Assembly: GCF_000002515.2 (NCBI RefSeq)
Contig: NC_006042.1
Coordinates: 2,480,001-2,544,000, forward strand
Source of the DNA: Kluyveromyces lactis
Taxonomy: Eukaryota > Ascomycota > Saccharomycetes > Saccharomycetales > Saccharomycetaceae
Direction of reading: 5' to 3'
DNA: 64,000 bases
Part shown: in pieces, positions 1 through 9,325 of the stretch
Layout of the letters: each line of letters opens with the position of its first letter
Numbering within the stretch: the stretch's first letter is position 1
The notes under the pieces: model-generated
What the model saw: the letters and a program-made list of their open reading frames with translations, nothing else
Told to the model about the DNA's origin: nothing
Databases searched by the model: none
Position numbers and translations under genes: made by a program

Positions 1-8
1 TGCCCAGC

Positions 9-743
9 ATGCCATTCAAAAGAAGAATTGACAGTATCATGAGCAATGATCGAGGCTTTGAACTTGGTAAGAACAAGAGAGTAACGATTCGTCGTTTCAA
101 AAATATCAATTTGATTGATATTCGTGAGTACTATCTGGACCAATCGTCTGGAGACATGAGACCTGGTAAGAAAGGTATATCGCTAACGGAGGAGCAGTAC
201 GATCAATTGATTAGGCACAGAAGTGAAATCGAGAACTGTTTGATTGATTTAGGGTCTTCTAGATCCTTAACGGATAGACCAGAGATGGATTCGTTACTTG
301 AGAAGAAGCAGAAGAAGGACAAGCTCAAGAAGGAGAAGGAGAAGGAGAAGGAAAAGGAAAGGGAAAAGCTGAAGAAAGAAAAGGAGCTGCAAAGAGAAAA
401 GGAGGATCGAGCTAATACTATGGGTGGAATTGTCGTACCCACAAACGTGAACGCTGTGAAAGAAGAACAACAGGACGATGCATCTGATGACGCAAACATC
501 AAAGATGAAGATGAGGCACAGTTCGAGACAGTGAACACCGATTCTATAGCCACTACGACAAGAGCTTCCACCTCTGCCAGCAGCAATCCAAGACTGGATG
601 ATCATCTGGGGAAACTGCCTCGTTCAGCACCTGCTGTAGAAGAAGAAGATGGCGATAATACTATGGAAAGCGATCTGGCCAAGGCATTGTCACAGGACCC
701 TCAAAACGGTCACTCAGATGAAGATATCTCCGAAGCTGATTAG
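9..743 (+). CDS. SUB1: Sub1-like transcriptional coactivator (PC4 family), 5' end possibly outside window
   Basis: Encodes a PC4/Sub1-type single-strand DNA-binding coactivator that acts with RNA polymerase II and III. The PC4 fold lies near the N-terminus at about residues 17-65, starting at FELGKNKRVTIRRFKNINLI and including the PGKKGISLTEEQYD segment, both typical of Sub1. After it comes a very charged Lys/Glu stretch (about residues 98-130) and an acidic, Ser/Thr-rich tail. The first in-window ATG is at position 9. The frame stays open upstream to the window edge, and the S. cerevisiae protein has about 30 more residues before this fold, so the true start may lie outside. In S. cerevisiae SUB1 (YMR039C) neighbours CCS1 and MSN2, which are also close by here. 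Family assignment is firm; the start is not. Confidence 0.9.
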   Translation: MPFKRRIDSIMSNDRGFELGKNKRVTIRRFKNINLIDIREYYLDQSSGDMRPGKKGISLTEEQYDQLIRHRSEIENCLIDLGSSRSLTDRPEMDSLLEKKQKKDKLKKEKEKEKEKEREKLKKEKELQREKEDRANTMGGIVVPTNVNAVKEEQQDDASDDANIKDEDEAQFETVNTDSIATTTRASTSASSNPRLDDHLGKLPRSAPAVEEEDGDNTMESDLAKALSQDPQNGHSDEDISEAD

Positions 744-1280
744 ATTAAATCAGACGAGATTCCGAAAGTGCTTTCCTCTTTTTTTACCATTCTTAAGCCT
801 ACGATCTTTACATAAATATATACCACTAAGTATATGCACACTTGCTTAATTTCTTATTTACTTGTTTGGCAGTCTACACGTTTAGAAGGTTGATGCTATT
901 GTCATCAGTTACCCGGACGAAGCTCCTCTTCTAGATCGAAAGCGGAAAGCTATAGCAAAGAAAAGAAAAATATATCAAACCTAAATCAAACTGTTTATTT
1001 CTGAAAGATCAAACTACCTGATAATTTCATTTCAGATAATATGAATTAAATGGAAAGGAAAGTCAATGGCATAGAACGTTTCTGTTTGAGTGTGTATCTA
1101 TCAATATTCCAATTTTGATTTATCAGGCATGCTAGCAAGAGTGTAAGGAGAAGGATTTTACACTAGCACGCTCTTTTCGGTTTAATTGTGAGAGTTAACG
1201 TTTGATTTTCCATTTATATCAAGAAATTCAAGGACCCTTAAAACACACCACTCTCATTTTAGTAGATTGATAACGGCGTG
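744..1280. other. SUB1-MNR2 intergenic region with a Reb1-type site
   Basis: No gene is supported here. The stretch holds the 3' flank of SUB1 and the promoter of MNR2. An exact TTACCCGG at 909-916 fits the general regulatory factor Reb1, which usually marks nucleosome-free promoters; it lies about 365 bp upstream of the MNR2 start. Confidence 0.5.
909..916. promoter_or_regulatory. Probable Reb1 site upstream of MNR2
   Basis: TTACCCGG matches the Reb1 consensus (reverse complement CCGGGTAA). It is the clearest factor site between SUB1 and MNR2. Binding is inferred from the motif alone. Confidence 0.45.
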
Positions 1281-4169
1281 ATGCCAGATAAAAAGGATCA
1301 GGTGCCCTTACTAGGCTCTCCGGAGACGAAAGCTAAGCGGACCAGGAGACGTTCCGTGTTTCAGAATGCAGATGTACAGTCTCCTTACCGGGTGAAAGTC
1401 GATAAATCCGATTCGATGGGATTGTTACACGATACAGATGACGACGAGGATGAGACAGAAGAAAACGTCTTTCAAACGTCAAATTCAAGAAAGTCTCATG
1501 GTTCTTATGAGTCCCAGTTTTCAGGATCATACATCGATCATAGGCCATCTCTTGCCGTTTTGGATCAATCATCGTCTTCTATGAAAAAGAAGCCCTCAAG
1601 ACCTTCTTTTAGTGATCCGTTCAATCAAGGATCTGCAAGCAGAAAAACCCAATCGACCTCCAAAGTTATATCATCTCAGGGTTCGGGAGCAAGAAGGAGA
1701 CCTTCTAATATTGGGCCTCATTCCACGCCACTCAATAGATCAACCTCGGCAGGGAACTATGGCTCGTTGAATAATCGAAATGATGTGGTTATCGATATGG
1801 ATGCGTTAATGGAGCATGTTAATAGGAAAAACAGATCACCTTCAAGTTTAACTTCAAGACCAAGCTCTGTATCGAAGGGTTCGTCTGAAGACGAGTACAA
1901 TTCACAGCCTTCTTCTCGAGGAACAAGCGATTCGAGTTCTTTGGATGACGTTTGTCTACCAATAGATGACGAAACAGAAGAAGGTTCTAAAGTTTGGCCT
2001 GATGTGTCGGTTTTGGAAGAATTTTCACAAGAAGAGATAGAAAGATTAAGAAGAGAAGCGATAAGGGATACGGAGAATTTTCATTTCCAGTATGATGAGG
2101 ACGATTTTGACCATGATTACTCGGATGAGGAAAGGTTGGTCTCATTTGGAGCTCAAAATACTGGCAACTTAGATTCACAACAGGGTCAAGCCAACGGTCT
2201 AACTTTTACGAGGCCAATAATAACCAATATTGACGTCCCAGAGCTAGGAAATACTAGGGTCAACGAGACAGAACATTTGAAGAATGGGAGGCTAAGACCA
2301 AAGAAGTTGACACCATGGCATTTAAAGCGGGGTAATCTTAACCTACCTGGGCTTTCTAGTGCTGCAATCTCGAACCAAGCCCCCGGTAACGCTAAACAGC
2401 CACATGGATCAAATTCCAAGGCTGCATCTGTTAGGTCAAATTCAAAGTTTAGTGAAAGCAGGCCTTTTACGGATTCTAGAAGAAATGATCTCCTTGTTGG
2501 AAGGAATATTCAGTATCCCCCACACATTATATCAAATAATCCAGAAATTTTCAGGTTCACATACTTTAGAGAAGACTTGGATTCAACTATTCACTCTCCT
2601 ACAATTTCGGGATTGTTGCAACCCGGTCAAAAATTTGACGAATTGTTCGTTGGATCAGTTTATGGCCATCAAGCAATGTCCTCTAATGCTGATACAAGAG
2701 AGGTCACTCCAGGAGCAGGCATCAGTACAGGTGTTGCGAATCTTACAAGCTCAACTTTACCCCCAAAAAACTCTGCTCCATCGACTTTGGACTTTGATGA
2801 TGTGAGTCCATTTTGGCTTGATGTTCTTAACCCCACGGAAGAAGAAATGAAGGTTTTGAGTAAAGCTTTCGGTATTCATCCTTTGACTACTGAAGATATC
2901 TTCTTAGGTGAGGTTCGTGAAAAGGTTGAGCTCTTTAAAGATTATTATTTGGTTTGTTTTAGAAGTTTTGATATTGTCGCTGAAAGACACATCAGGAGGA
3001 AGAAACAACAACAGCAACAAAAACAATCAGATTCCGAATCCAGTGACTCTGATGATGGATCCCCACAAGGCGGTTGGATTAAAAATTTGTTCAAGAGAAA
3101 ACGCAGGTCGTCTGCGTGCAAAACGATCAGCTCTTCCAACTCTAGTGTTAAGAGAAAGGCGAGAAAGGAGAAAGAAGAAATTGAAAAGTATAAGCGGAAA
3201 TCTGGTGATCGTCGAAAGCCTCGTGCAGGTGAATTAGAACCACTAAATGTGTATATTCTAGTGTTTCGGACTGGAGTGCTCACTTTCCATTTTGCTCCAA
3301 CGCCTCATCCCATCAACGTTAGAAGAAGAGCAAGATTGTTAAAAGATTATTTGAATGTTACAGCAGATTGGATTGCGTACGCTTTAATCGATGATATCAC
3401 CGATGCTTTTGCACCTATGATCGAGCTCATAGAGGATGAAGTGTATGATATCGAAGATGCCATATTAAACATGCATCACACCACTGATTCAAGTGACTCG
3501 GATTCAGGATCGGATTCAGAATCTGACTCGGATGACGATGATAATAGCCTGTATCATTTTGATAGAGCTTCGAAAAATACCACATTCTCGAGACTAACTA
3601 AGGGCAGTTCGTCAACTGCAAGTACAAGATCCTCCTCCTCATCTTCTTCAACGTTGAATGCCAAGAACATTATTGGTTGGAAGAAGAAGGGTGATATGTT
3701 AAGAAGAATAGGGGAATGCCGCAAGAAAGTCATGGGTATAGTTCGTCTATTAGGATCCAAAGCTGATGTGATCAAAGGTTTCGCCAAAAGATGTAATGAA
3801 CAATGGGAAGTTGCACCCAGGTCAGAGATCGGGATGTATTTGGGTGATATTCAAGATCATATCATTACAATGGTATCTTCTCTAAATCACTACGAAAAAC
3901 TCTTGAGCAGATCTCATTCGAATTATTTGGCCCAAATCAACATCGATATGACAAAAGTCAACAACGACATGAATGATGTCCTAGGCAAAATCACTATATT
4001 GGGTACCGTCGTGTTGCCCATGAATATCATAACAGGTTTATGGGGTATGAACGTGCTTGTTCCTGGTCAGGGAACAAATTCTTTAACGTGGTTTGTGTCA
4101 ATTGCTTCCTTCATGGTTGTCGCAGCATATTTTGCATACATATATACCAAGAAAAGGTTTGGTTTCTGA
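1281..4169 (+). CDS. MNR2: Vacuolar Mg2+ transporter Mnr2 (CorA family)
   Basis: A 962-residue CorA-type magnesium transporter. The long N-terminal half is Ser-rich and low complexity. The CorA cytosolic domain begins at about residue 500 (FWLDVLNPTEEEM). Two hydrophobic helices end the protein, with the signature GMN at about residues 922-924 between them, followed by a short basic tail. Two acidic Ser/Asp inserts interrupt the cytosolic domain, one after a run of Gln and one SDSDSGSDSESDSDDDD type, as in yeast Alr/Mnr2 proteins. Mnr2, rather than Alr1/Alr2, is favoured by length (969 in S. cerevisiae) and by its position next to SUB1, CCS1 and a YKL063C-like gene. The ATG at 1281 is used; a GTG one codon earlier is not a plausible yeast start. 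Mnr2 releases vacuolar Mg2+ stores when Mg2+ is scarce. Confidence 0.93.
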   Translation: MPDKKDQVPLLGSPETKAKRTRRRSVFQNADVQSPYRVKVDKSDSMGLLHDTDDDEDETEENVFQTSNSRKSHGSYESQFSGSYIDHRPSLAVLDQSSSSMKKKPSRPSFSDPFNQGSASRKTQSTSKVISSQGSGARRRPSNIGPHSTPLNRSTSAGNYGSLNNRNDVVIDMDALMEHVNRKNRSPSSLTSRPSSVSKGSSEDEYNSQPSSRGTSDSSSLDDVCLPIDDETEEGSKVWPDVSVLEEFSQEEIERLRREAIRDTENFHFQYDEDDFDHDYSDEERLVSFGAQNTGNLDSQQGQANGLTFTRPIITNIDVPELGNTRVNETEHLKNGRLRPKKLTPWHLKRGNLNLPGLSSAAISNQAPGNAKQPHGSNSKAASVRSNSKFSESRPFTDSRRNDLLVGRNIQYPPHIISNNPEIFRFTYFREDLDSTIHSPTISGLLQPGQKFDELFVGSVYGHQAMSSNADTREVTPGAGISTGVANLTSSTLPPKNSAPSTLDFDDVSPFWLDVLNPTEEEMKVLSKAFGIHPLTTEDIFLGEVREKVELFKDYYLVCFRSFDIVAERHIRRKKQQQQQKQSDSESSDSDDGSPQGGWIKNLFKRKRRSSACKTISSSNSSVKRKARKEKEEIEKYKRKSGDRRKPRAGELEPLNVYILVFRTGVLTFHFAPTPHPINVRRRARLLKDYLNVTADWIAYALIDDITDAFAPMIELIEDEVYDIEDAILNMHHTTDSSDSDSGSDSESDSDDDDNSLYHFDRASKNTTFSRLTKGSSSTASTRSSSSSSSTLNAKNIIGWKKKGDMLRRIGECRKKVMGIVRLLGSKADVIKGFAKRCNEQWEVAPRSEIGMYLGDIQDHIITMVSSLNHYEKLLSRSHSNYLAQINIDMTKVNNDMNDVLGKITILGTVVLPMNIITGLWGMNVLVPGQGTNSLTWFVSIASFMVVAAYFAYIYTKKRFGF

Positions 4170-4541
4170 TTATCTCCGCAACACCGGTGACGAACCTCTG
4201 CACTGTGATTATAATAATGCCTGATTTCAATCTTGTGTATTTAATAATTACCTCCAACTAAATAGTTATAAAATCAATTCATACACAGCGAATGGAACAT
4301 AAATAGTTACTACAATTTACCGTTTACGATGACTGCCTTAATCTCTATTTGGTGTATTGTGTGTTTAGCATGTCTCCGGATGGCTAATTGTGTAAAAAAA
4401 ATAAAGGAAAGTTCAAGAAATTTGAATTACTAAGAAACGAGCAAGACTTGGATTATTAAGAGTTAGACGATAAACGATTCACTTAGAATATTATAAAGTA
4501 ACATAAGTGCAAATCCAATCAGCTAGAATTCAAAAAATAAA
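4170..4541. other. MNR2-CCS1 intergenic region
   Basis: AT-rich spacer of about 370 bp containing the 3' end of MNR2 and the CCS1 promoter. I see no further gene, repeat or convincing factor site. Confidence 0.5.
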
Positions 4542-5279
4542 ATGTCTGGTACAGATGAGAACGATTTTGAGGCCACATATGCAGTTGAAATGCATTGTGA
4601 GTCGTGTACTAACGATATCCAAAAATGCTTGAAAGATGTGAATGGAATTAAGAATGTGACATTTGATATTAAGGATAATCTTATGAACGTGGAGGGCCAT
4701 GCTGCCCCAAGTGCAATTATCAATGCGTTAAAAAATTGCGGGCGTGATGGGATCATAAGAGGTACAGGTAAACCGAATAGTGCTGCTGTGTCTATCTTGG
4801 GACAATACACGACTGGCCCTTTTGAAAATACTGTCAAGGGACTAGTTAGAATTGTCGAGGTAGCTCAGAAGAAAACGTTCTTCGATATAAACTTGAATGG
4901 AGTTGAGAAGCCTGGTCTGTATTACGCCTCTGTGAGAGCCAGTGGTGATCTGAGCGAAGGTGTGAAAAGCACAGGGGATCCGATCTATAAGTTCGACCAG
5001 CCCATAGATTGTACTTCACCAAGTGATTCTATACCTAATTCTTTCAGTGGCAGTTCTTTCGTTTCAGCACCAGTCCATGTATGGGAATTAATTGGAAGAT
5101 CATTTGTTGTTACCACCGATCCGGAGCATAATGTGAACAAGGATAATGATATTTCGTTTGGCGGTGTGATAGCACGCAGTGCTGGTATTTGGGAAAATGA
5201 CAAAGAAGTATGCGCTTGCAGTGGTAAGACCCTATGGCAAGAGAGGAAGGATGCTATTCAACACAACATCAGATTCTGA
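4542..5279 (+). CDS. CCS1: Copper chaperone for superoxide dismutase Ccs1
   Basis: A 245-residue copper chaperone that loads and oxidises Cu,Zn superoxide dismutase Sod1. Domain I is Atx1-like and carries the metal motif MHCESC (Cys19 and Cys22). Domain II (about residues 85-215) has the Sod1-like fold that docks to Sod1. Domain III near the C-terminus has the CxC motif CAC (Cys224 and Cys226) needed for copper transfer and disulfide formation. All three key motifs are intact and the length matches the S. cerevisiae protein (249). The protein should act in the cytosol and the mitochondrial intermembrane space. The ATG is preceded by an A-rich leader typical of yeast. Confidence 0.97.
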   Translation: MSGTDENDFEATYAVEMHCESCTNDIQKCLKDVNGIKNVTFDIKDNLMNVEGHAAPSAIINALKNCGRDGIIRGTGKPNSAAVSILGQYTTGPFENTVKGLVRIVEVAQKKTFFDINLNGVEKPGLYYASVRASGDLSEGVKSTGDPIYKFDQPIDCTSPSDSIPNSFSGSSFVSAPVHVWELIGRSFVVTTDPEHNVNKDNDISFGGVIARSAGIWENDKEVCACSGKTLWQERKDAIQHNIRF

Positions 5280-5498
5280 GCTTGGTGTTCCTGACACACG
5301 TCTCTCTTTTTTCTCGTCTCTAAGCCGGTTTTTGAAAAGGCAATCAATATCTTTATTTAATATCAGTATGGATATATGCGTATGTAAGTGTATATTGTGG
5401 CAGCAGTAAGCGAGATTTAGTAATGATAATCACTCCAGCTCAGTATGCCCACAGATGCACGATGACGGAATGCACGGAAGAAATTTCTAAATCATTAG

Positions 5499-6092
5499 TT
5501 ATTCGTCCTTTTTGTAAGGAGCTGCTTCTTTGATTTCCTGTGCTTTCTTATCTATACCCTTGGTACCCTGTTTGTCAGCTTTAACATCATTGCCAACGTT
5601 GTTTCTCGAATTTTGCGAATTTTTAGCTGCTACTGGAGCACTATCGGATAGATCTTGTGGTGAAACTAGCTCATCATTGAACTTCTCTTTCTTCTCTTCT
5701 TTATTATTGCTGGCAACTGAACCCACAGAGCCTTCAGTAGAGCCTGCAGCAGCTCCAACAGCCACTCCAGGAGCAACCATATCTTTGCCTGCTACGGAAC
5801 CTGCCACAGAACCTGCTTTTTCTAAAAGAGCATCTGCCGCATCCATTTGAGATTCTAACGCGTCCCTGTTAATCCCACTCGATCCAACGGCACGATCAAG
5901 CTCGTATTCAACATGTTCATCGTCTTTCCCAAGCCTTATCGTTTGAACTATTACGAAAACAGTAGACAGAAGCATCAAGTAGACTATGATCTTCTTCATT
6001 GGCGTTGTAAGCCATCCGCCCTTAGACCTGCCATGGCCCTGTGTATTATAGCGAGGTAACAAATCGTTACCGCGACGAATTCCTCCTTGCAT
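5499..6092 (-). CDS. YKL063C-like single-span membrane protein
   Basis: A 197-residue protein with a basic N-terminal tail, one hydrophobic segment at about residues 35-52 and a long polar C-terminal region rich in Ala, Gly, Ser, Lys and Glu. That layout predicts a type II membrane protein. It sits between MNR2/CCS1 and MSN2, exactly where YKL063C lies relative to MNR2 (YKL064W) and MSN4 (YKL062W). The S. cerevisiae counterpart is an uncharacterised Golgi-localised protein of similar size. Orthology rests on position and architecture more than on a motif; no function is proposed. The gene is convergent with CCS1 and divergent from MSN2. Confidence 0.75.
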   Translation of the reverse strand: MQGGIRRGNDLLPRYNTQGHGRSKGGWLTTPMKKIIVYLMLLSTVFVIVQTIRLGKDDEHVEYELDRAVGSSGINRDALESQMDAADALLEKAGSVAGSVAGKDMVAPGVAVGAAAGSTEGSVGSVASNNKEEKKEKFNDELVSPQDLSDSAPVAAKNSQNSRNNVGNDVKADKQGTKGIDKKAQEIKEAAPYKKDE

Positions 6093-6803
6093 AATAATAA
6101 AATAAGAGTAGTTCAGTAAGCCCTAAACAAGTTAAATGAAACACGATAGCAAGAATAATGCTTCACAATACTGATTCTCTATACCTGGCCACGAAGTACC
6201 AACGAATGAACCGATATTTCAAACCCATTGAACATAGTCAACAATATCCATAGACTATCACCATACCAAAGTACATGATTAGATTCCTTTGTTACTTTGA
6301 CAAAAAAAAAACCGTTCTGGATATTCGAACGGGAAAACTGTGACAAGAAGTCCAGGCCGATTAATCATGGTTTGTTTTTGCCGTTCAGTATGTGGTGTAC
6401 GAATGTATAGAGTGTATAGTGGCACATAATCGGATACAAAGGTTGCGTAGGCGTTGTAAACTGGACTATCAAGGTTCAACCGGTCATGAGTCCATGTAAT
6501 CTGCCCTCACAACCTACAGCGTCGTCTTTATCTATGGCTTTGTGTGGCTTATTTTTTGTTATGTATTTACAGTACTAAATATTGGGTCGAAATTCTCTGA
6601 ATTCTGACTTACTTCAGACAACTGATTGACTTAATTAAACTATTTAAAAATGTGATTATAAAATAAGTTTTTAAGTGAGAGATAACCCATTTTGCAAAGG
6701 CAAATAAAGGGTAGAGGAAGACGGATTTACTTATCAATTAGCTTGGTATCATTGTGATAATTACGATACTAAATAAACAAACGTACTGTCCGGAGGAAAA
6801 AAA
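6093..6803. other. Divergent promoter region, YKL063C-like gene / MSN2
   Basis: About 710 bp shared by two divergent genes. No coding region is convincing. It holds a small inverted repeat with a run of T on the minus strand (6301-6332, listed separately) and AT-rich sequence nearer MSN2. Confidence 0.5.
6301..6332 (-). repeat. Short hairpin followed by a T run on the minus strand
   Basis: CCGTTC at 6312-6317 pairs with GAACGG at 6327-6332 around a 9-base loop. On the minus strand the stem is followed by about ten T residues. This resembles an RNA polymerase III or intrinsic terminator, but no A/B box or upstream RNA gene was recognised, so a function is unproven. Confidence 0.3.
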
Positions 6804-8888
6804 ATGGCTCTGGGTCGGTATGAGTCTGGAAACCGAGGCTCTTATACTTCAGAGAATTCATTAGATATAAGAAACGATTCGGTATCGACAAATTACGGTG
6901 ATAAAGTTGCAACTGAGCCAACACTTGGCTATACACGGAGGAACGAAAGTACGGGCAGCACACCGCCTGCTGTTAGGAATGTTAAGAGGGAAACGCTGCA
7001 AAACAACATGGGAAGTACGCCGACAGAATTGAATGACTTCTTGGCAATGCTAGATGATAAAACAACGTATTCCGAGGTTGTTCAGTCGGCAGAACCACGG
7101 CTGGGGTTTGAGGACCGGCAGAAATCGACGGAATACCATACGGGGTCTGAATTGAGCGGGAATAGTAACGGAATAGCTCTTAGTGGGAGTCCCGTCGATA
7201 GCTACCCTAATTCTCAAAAGATTTCTAATCATAGCTCAAGGAACAATACACTGAACTATTCTCCCAATATAGAACCCTCAGTAATGTCTGTCGGTACCCT
7301 GTCGCCGCAGGTGGCCGATATAAGCTCCAGGAAAAACTCTACCGTTGGTAACTCGTTAAATTCGAACTCTATACAGGAGTTTTTGAACCAAATTGATCTG
7401 AGTCATTCCGAAGAACAGTATATTAATCCCTACTTACTCAACAAGGAGTCCTACTCTACAAACAATAATACAAACAATGGACATAATAGCTTTGAAGTTA
7501 CACATTCCGATTCGTTGTTTATGGACAGTGGTGCTGATGCTGAAGCCGAAGATCATGGAGAGTTGAACCAACTTAATGAAAATCCGTTGCTATTGGACGA
7601 CGTGACAGTATCACCAAACCCTACCTCAGACGATAGAAGACGGATGAGTGAGGTTGTAAACGGCAATATAGCATACCCTGCACATTCAAGAGGTTCTATT
7701 TCTCACCAGGTGGACTTTTGGAATTTGGGTTCAGGTAATCCTATTTCCTCTAACCAAAACCAAAGTAGTAATTCTCAAGTTCAGCAAGATAACAATTCGG
7801 AGTTGTTTGACTTAATGAGTTTCAAAAATAAGGGAAGACAACATCTGCAACAGCAACTGCAACAACAGCAACAACAGGCTCAGCTGCAATCACAAATGCA
7901 CCGCCAACAGATACAACAGCGCCAGCAGCACCAGCAGCAACAGTCACAGCAACGCCATAGTGCGTTTAAGATTGATAACGAGCTCACTCAACTATTGAAT
8001 GCTTATAATATGACACAATCCAACCTGCCTAGCAACGGCAGTAACATAAACACTAACAAGTTAAGGACTGGTTCCTTTACACAATCGAATGTCAAGAGAA
8101 GCAATTCATCAAATCAGGAAGCACATAATAGAGTTGGTAAGCAACGATATTCAATGTCACTTTTGGATGGTAACCAAGATGTTATATCGAAGCTATATGG
8201 AGACATGACGCGCAATGGACTTTCTTGGGAAAATGCTATAATATCCGATGATGAAGAAGATCCAGAAGATCATGAAGATGCTTTAAGGCTCAGAAGAAAA
8301 TCTGCATTGAATAGGTCAACCCAAGTTGCATCACAGAATCCTACGGAAACTTCATCAAGTGGACGATTTATTTCTCCACAATTGTTGAACAACGATCCAC
8401 TACTAGAGACTCAAATTTCCACGAGCCAAACTTCGTTAGGCCTTGATAGAGCTGGTTTGAATTTTAAACTCAATTTACCCATTACAAACCCTGAAGCCCT
8501 TATTGGATCAAGCCAACCTGATGTCCAAACTCTTAATGTTTACTCTGAATCAAATGTTCTCCCCACAAGTGCACAGTCGACAACCACGAAGAAGAAACGG
8601 TCCAGCATGTCCAAATCAAAGGGCCCTAAATCTACCTCTCCGATGGATGAAGAAGAAAAGCCTTTCAAATGTGATCAATGTAATAAGACCTTCCGCCGTA
8701 GCGAACACTTGAAAAGACATGTACGTTCTGTTCACTCGACGGAAAGACCTTTCCACTGTCAGTTTTGTGATAAGAAGTTCAGTAGAAGCGACAATTTATC
8801 ACAGCATTTAAAGACACACAAGAAGCACGGCGATATAACTGAGCTACCCCCACCGAGAAGAGTCACGAATTCTTCAAACAAGCACTGA
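6804..8888 (+). CDS. MSN2: Stress-response zinc-finger transcription factor Msn2/Msn4
   Basis: A 694-residue activator that binds stress response elements (AGGGG). Two C2H2 fingers lie at the extreme C-terminus (about residues 623-644 and 652-672), with recognition helices RRSEHLKRH and RSDNLSQH. A basic Lys/Arg-Ser segment ([13 protein letters not shown]) just before them fits a PKA-controlled nuclear localisation signal. Two motifs conserved in Msn2/4 are visible: an N-terminal activation segment ([12 protein letters not shown] and the following NPYLLNKE) and a central block ([19 protein letters not shown]). A poly-Gln tract lies at about residues 348-387. A non-duplicated yeast should have a single gene equivalent to both MSN2 (YMR037C) and MSN4 (YKL062W), and the neighbours come from both tracks. 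It is likely regulated through nuclear import by PKA and TOR. Confidence 0.96.
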   Translation: MALGRYESGNRGSYTSENSLDIRNDSVSTNYGDKVATEPTLGYTRRNESTGSTPPAVRNVKRETLQNNMGSTPTELNDFLAMLDDKTTYSEVVQSAEPRLGFEDRQKSTEYHTGSELSGNSNGIALSGSPVDSYPNSQKISNHSSRNNTLNYSPNIEPSVMSVGTLSPQVADISSRKNSTVGNSLNSNSIQEFLNQIDLSHSEEQYINPYLLNKESYSTNNNTNNGHNSFEVTHSDSLFMDSGADAEAEDHGELNQLNENPLLLDDVTVSPNPTSDDRRRMSEVVNGNIAYPAHSRGSISHQVDFWNLGSGNPISSNQNQSSNSQVQQDNNSELFDLMSFKNKGRQHLQQQLQQQQQQAQLQSQMHRQQIQQRQQHQQQQSQQRHSAFKIDNELTQLLNAYNMTQSNLPSNGSNINTNKLRTGSFTQSNVKRSNSSNQEAHNRVGKQRYSMSLLDGNQDVISKLYGDMTRNGLSWENAIISDDEEDPEDHEDALRLRRKSALNRSTQVASQNPTETSSSGRFISPQLLNNDPLLETQISTSQTSLGLDRAGLNFKLNLPITNPEALIGSSQPDVQTLNVYSESNVLPTSAQSTTTKKKRSSMSKSKGPKSTSPMDEEEKPFKCDQCNKTFRRSEHLKRHVRSVHSTERPFHCQFCDKKFSRSDNLSQHLKTHKKHGDITELPPPRRVTNSSNKH
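7845..7965 (+). repeat. CAG/CAA-rich poly-Gln tract inside MSN2
   Basis: Imperfect CAA/CAG codon repeats encode a Gln-rich stretch of about 40 residues, interrupted by His, Arg, Leu and Met. Mixed codons should make it fairly stable, but length variation between strains is likely. Confidence 0.7.
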
Positions 8889-9325
8889 AATAATCTACGA
8901 TATTTCAGATGTGACATTGGAAATGAGATACAATAGACATTTGATAATTGGAAATGAATCATTTCACAGTTAGTTATGAATTCTCAACTTTTTTAATAGT
9001 CCTTTATATTTTTATAAGGAAGTTCATTTATATACACCCCGGATAATCCGATATGGTCTAATATATGCGCTCACATGGATCCTTTAATAAAATGTGGTGT
9101 ACACGTTCACTTATCACCAAATGTCGTCTGCATATGTGTATTCCCTTTCTTTGGCATATTTCTTCCATTGAATTTTCAAAAAGCCTGTTTTCATGTACAG
9201 AATAATCATATTCAACGTAAATGCTGCATACACATGAGAAGATAACCATAAAGGATGAAGAACAGCTACAAAACGTTATCTGGCTAGACAAGCAATCAAT
9301 TTGATATGCAACTACTGTAAGAAAT
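8889..9325. other. MSN2 / Elm1-like kinase intergenic region
   Basis: About 440 bp of AT-rich spacer between two plus-strand genes. I see no other gene or repeat. Confidence 0.5.

Noticed and set aside
203-605. Two minus-strand open frames opposite SUB1
   Set aside because: They mirror the Lys/Glu-rich repeats of SUB1 and read as Ser/Phe/Leu runs; shadows of a real gene.
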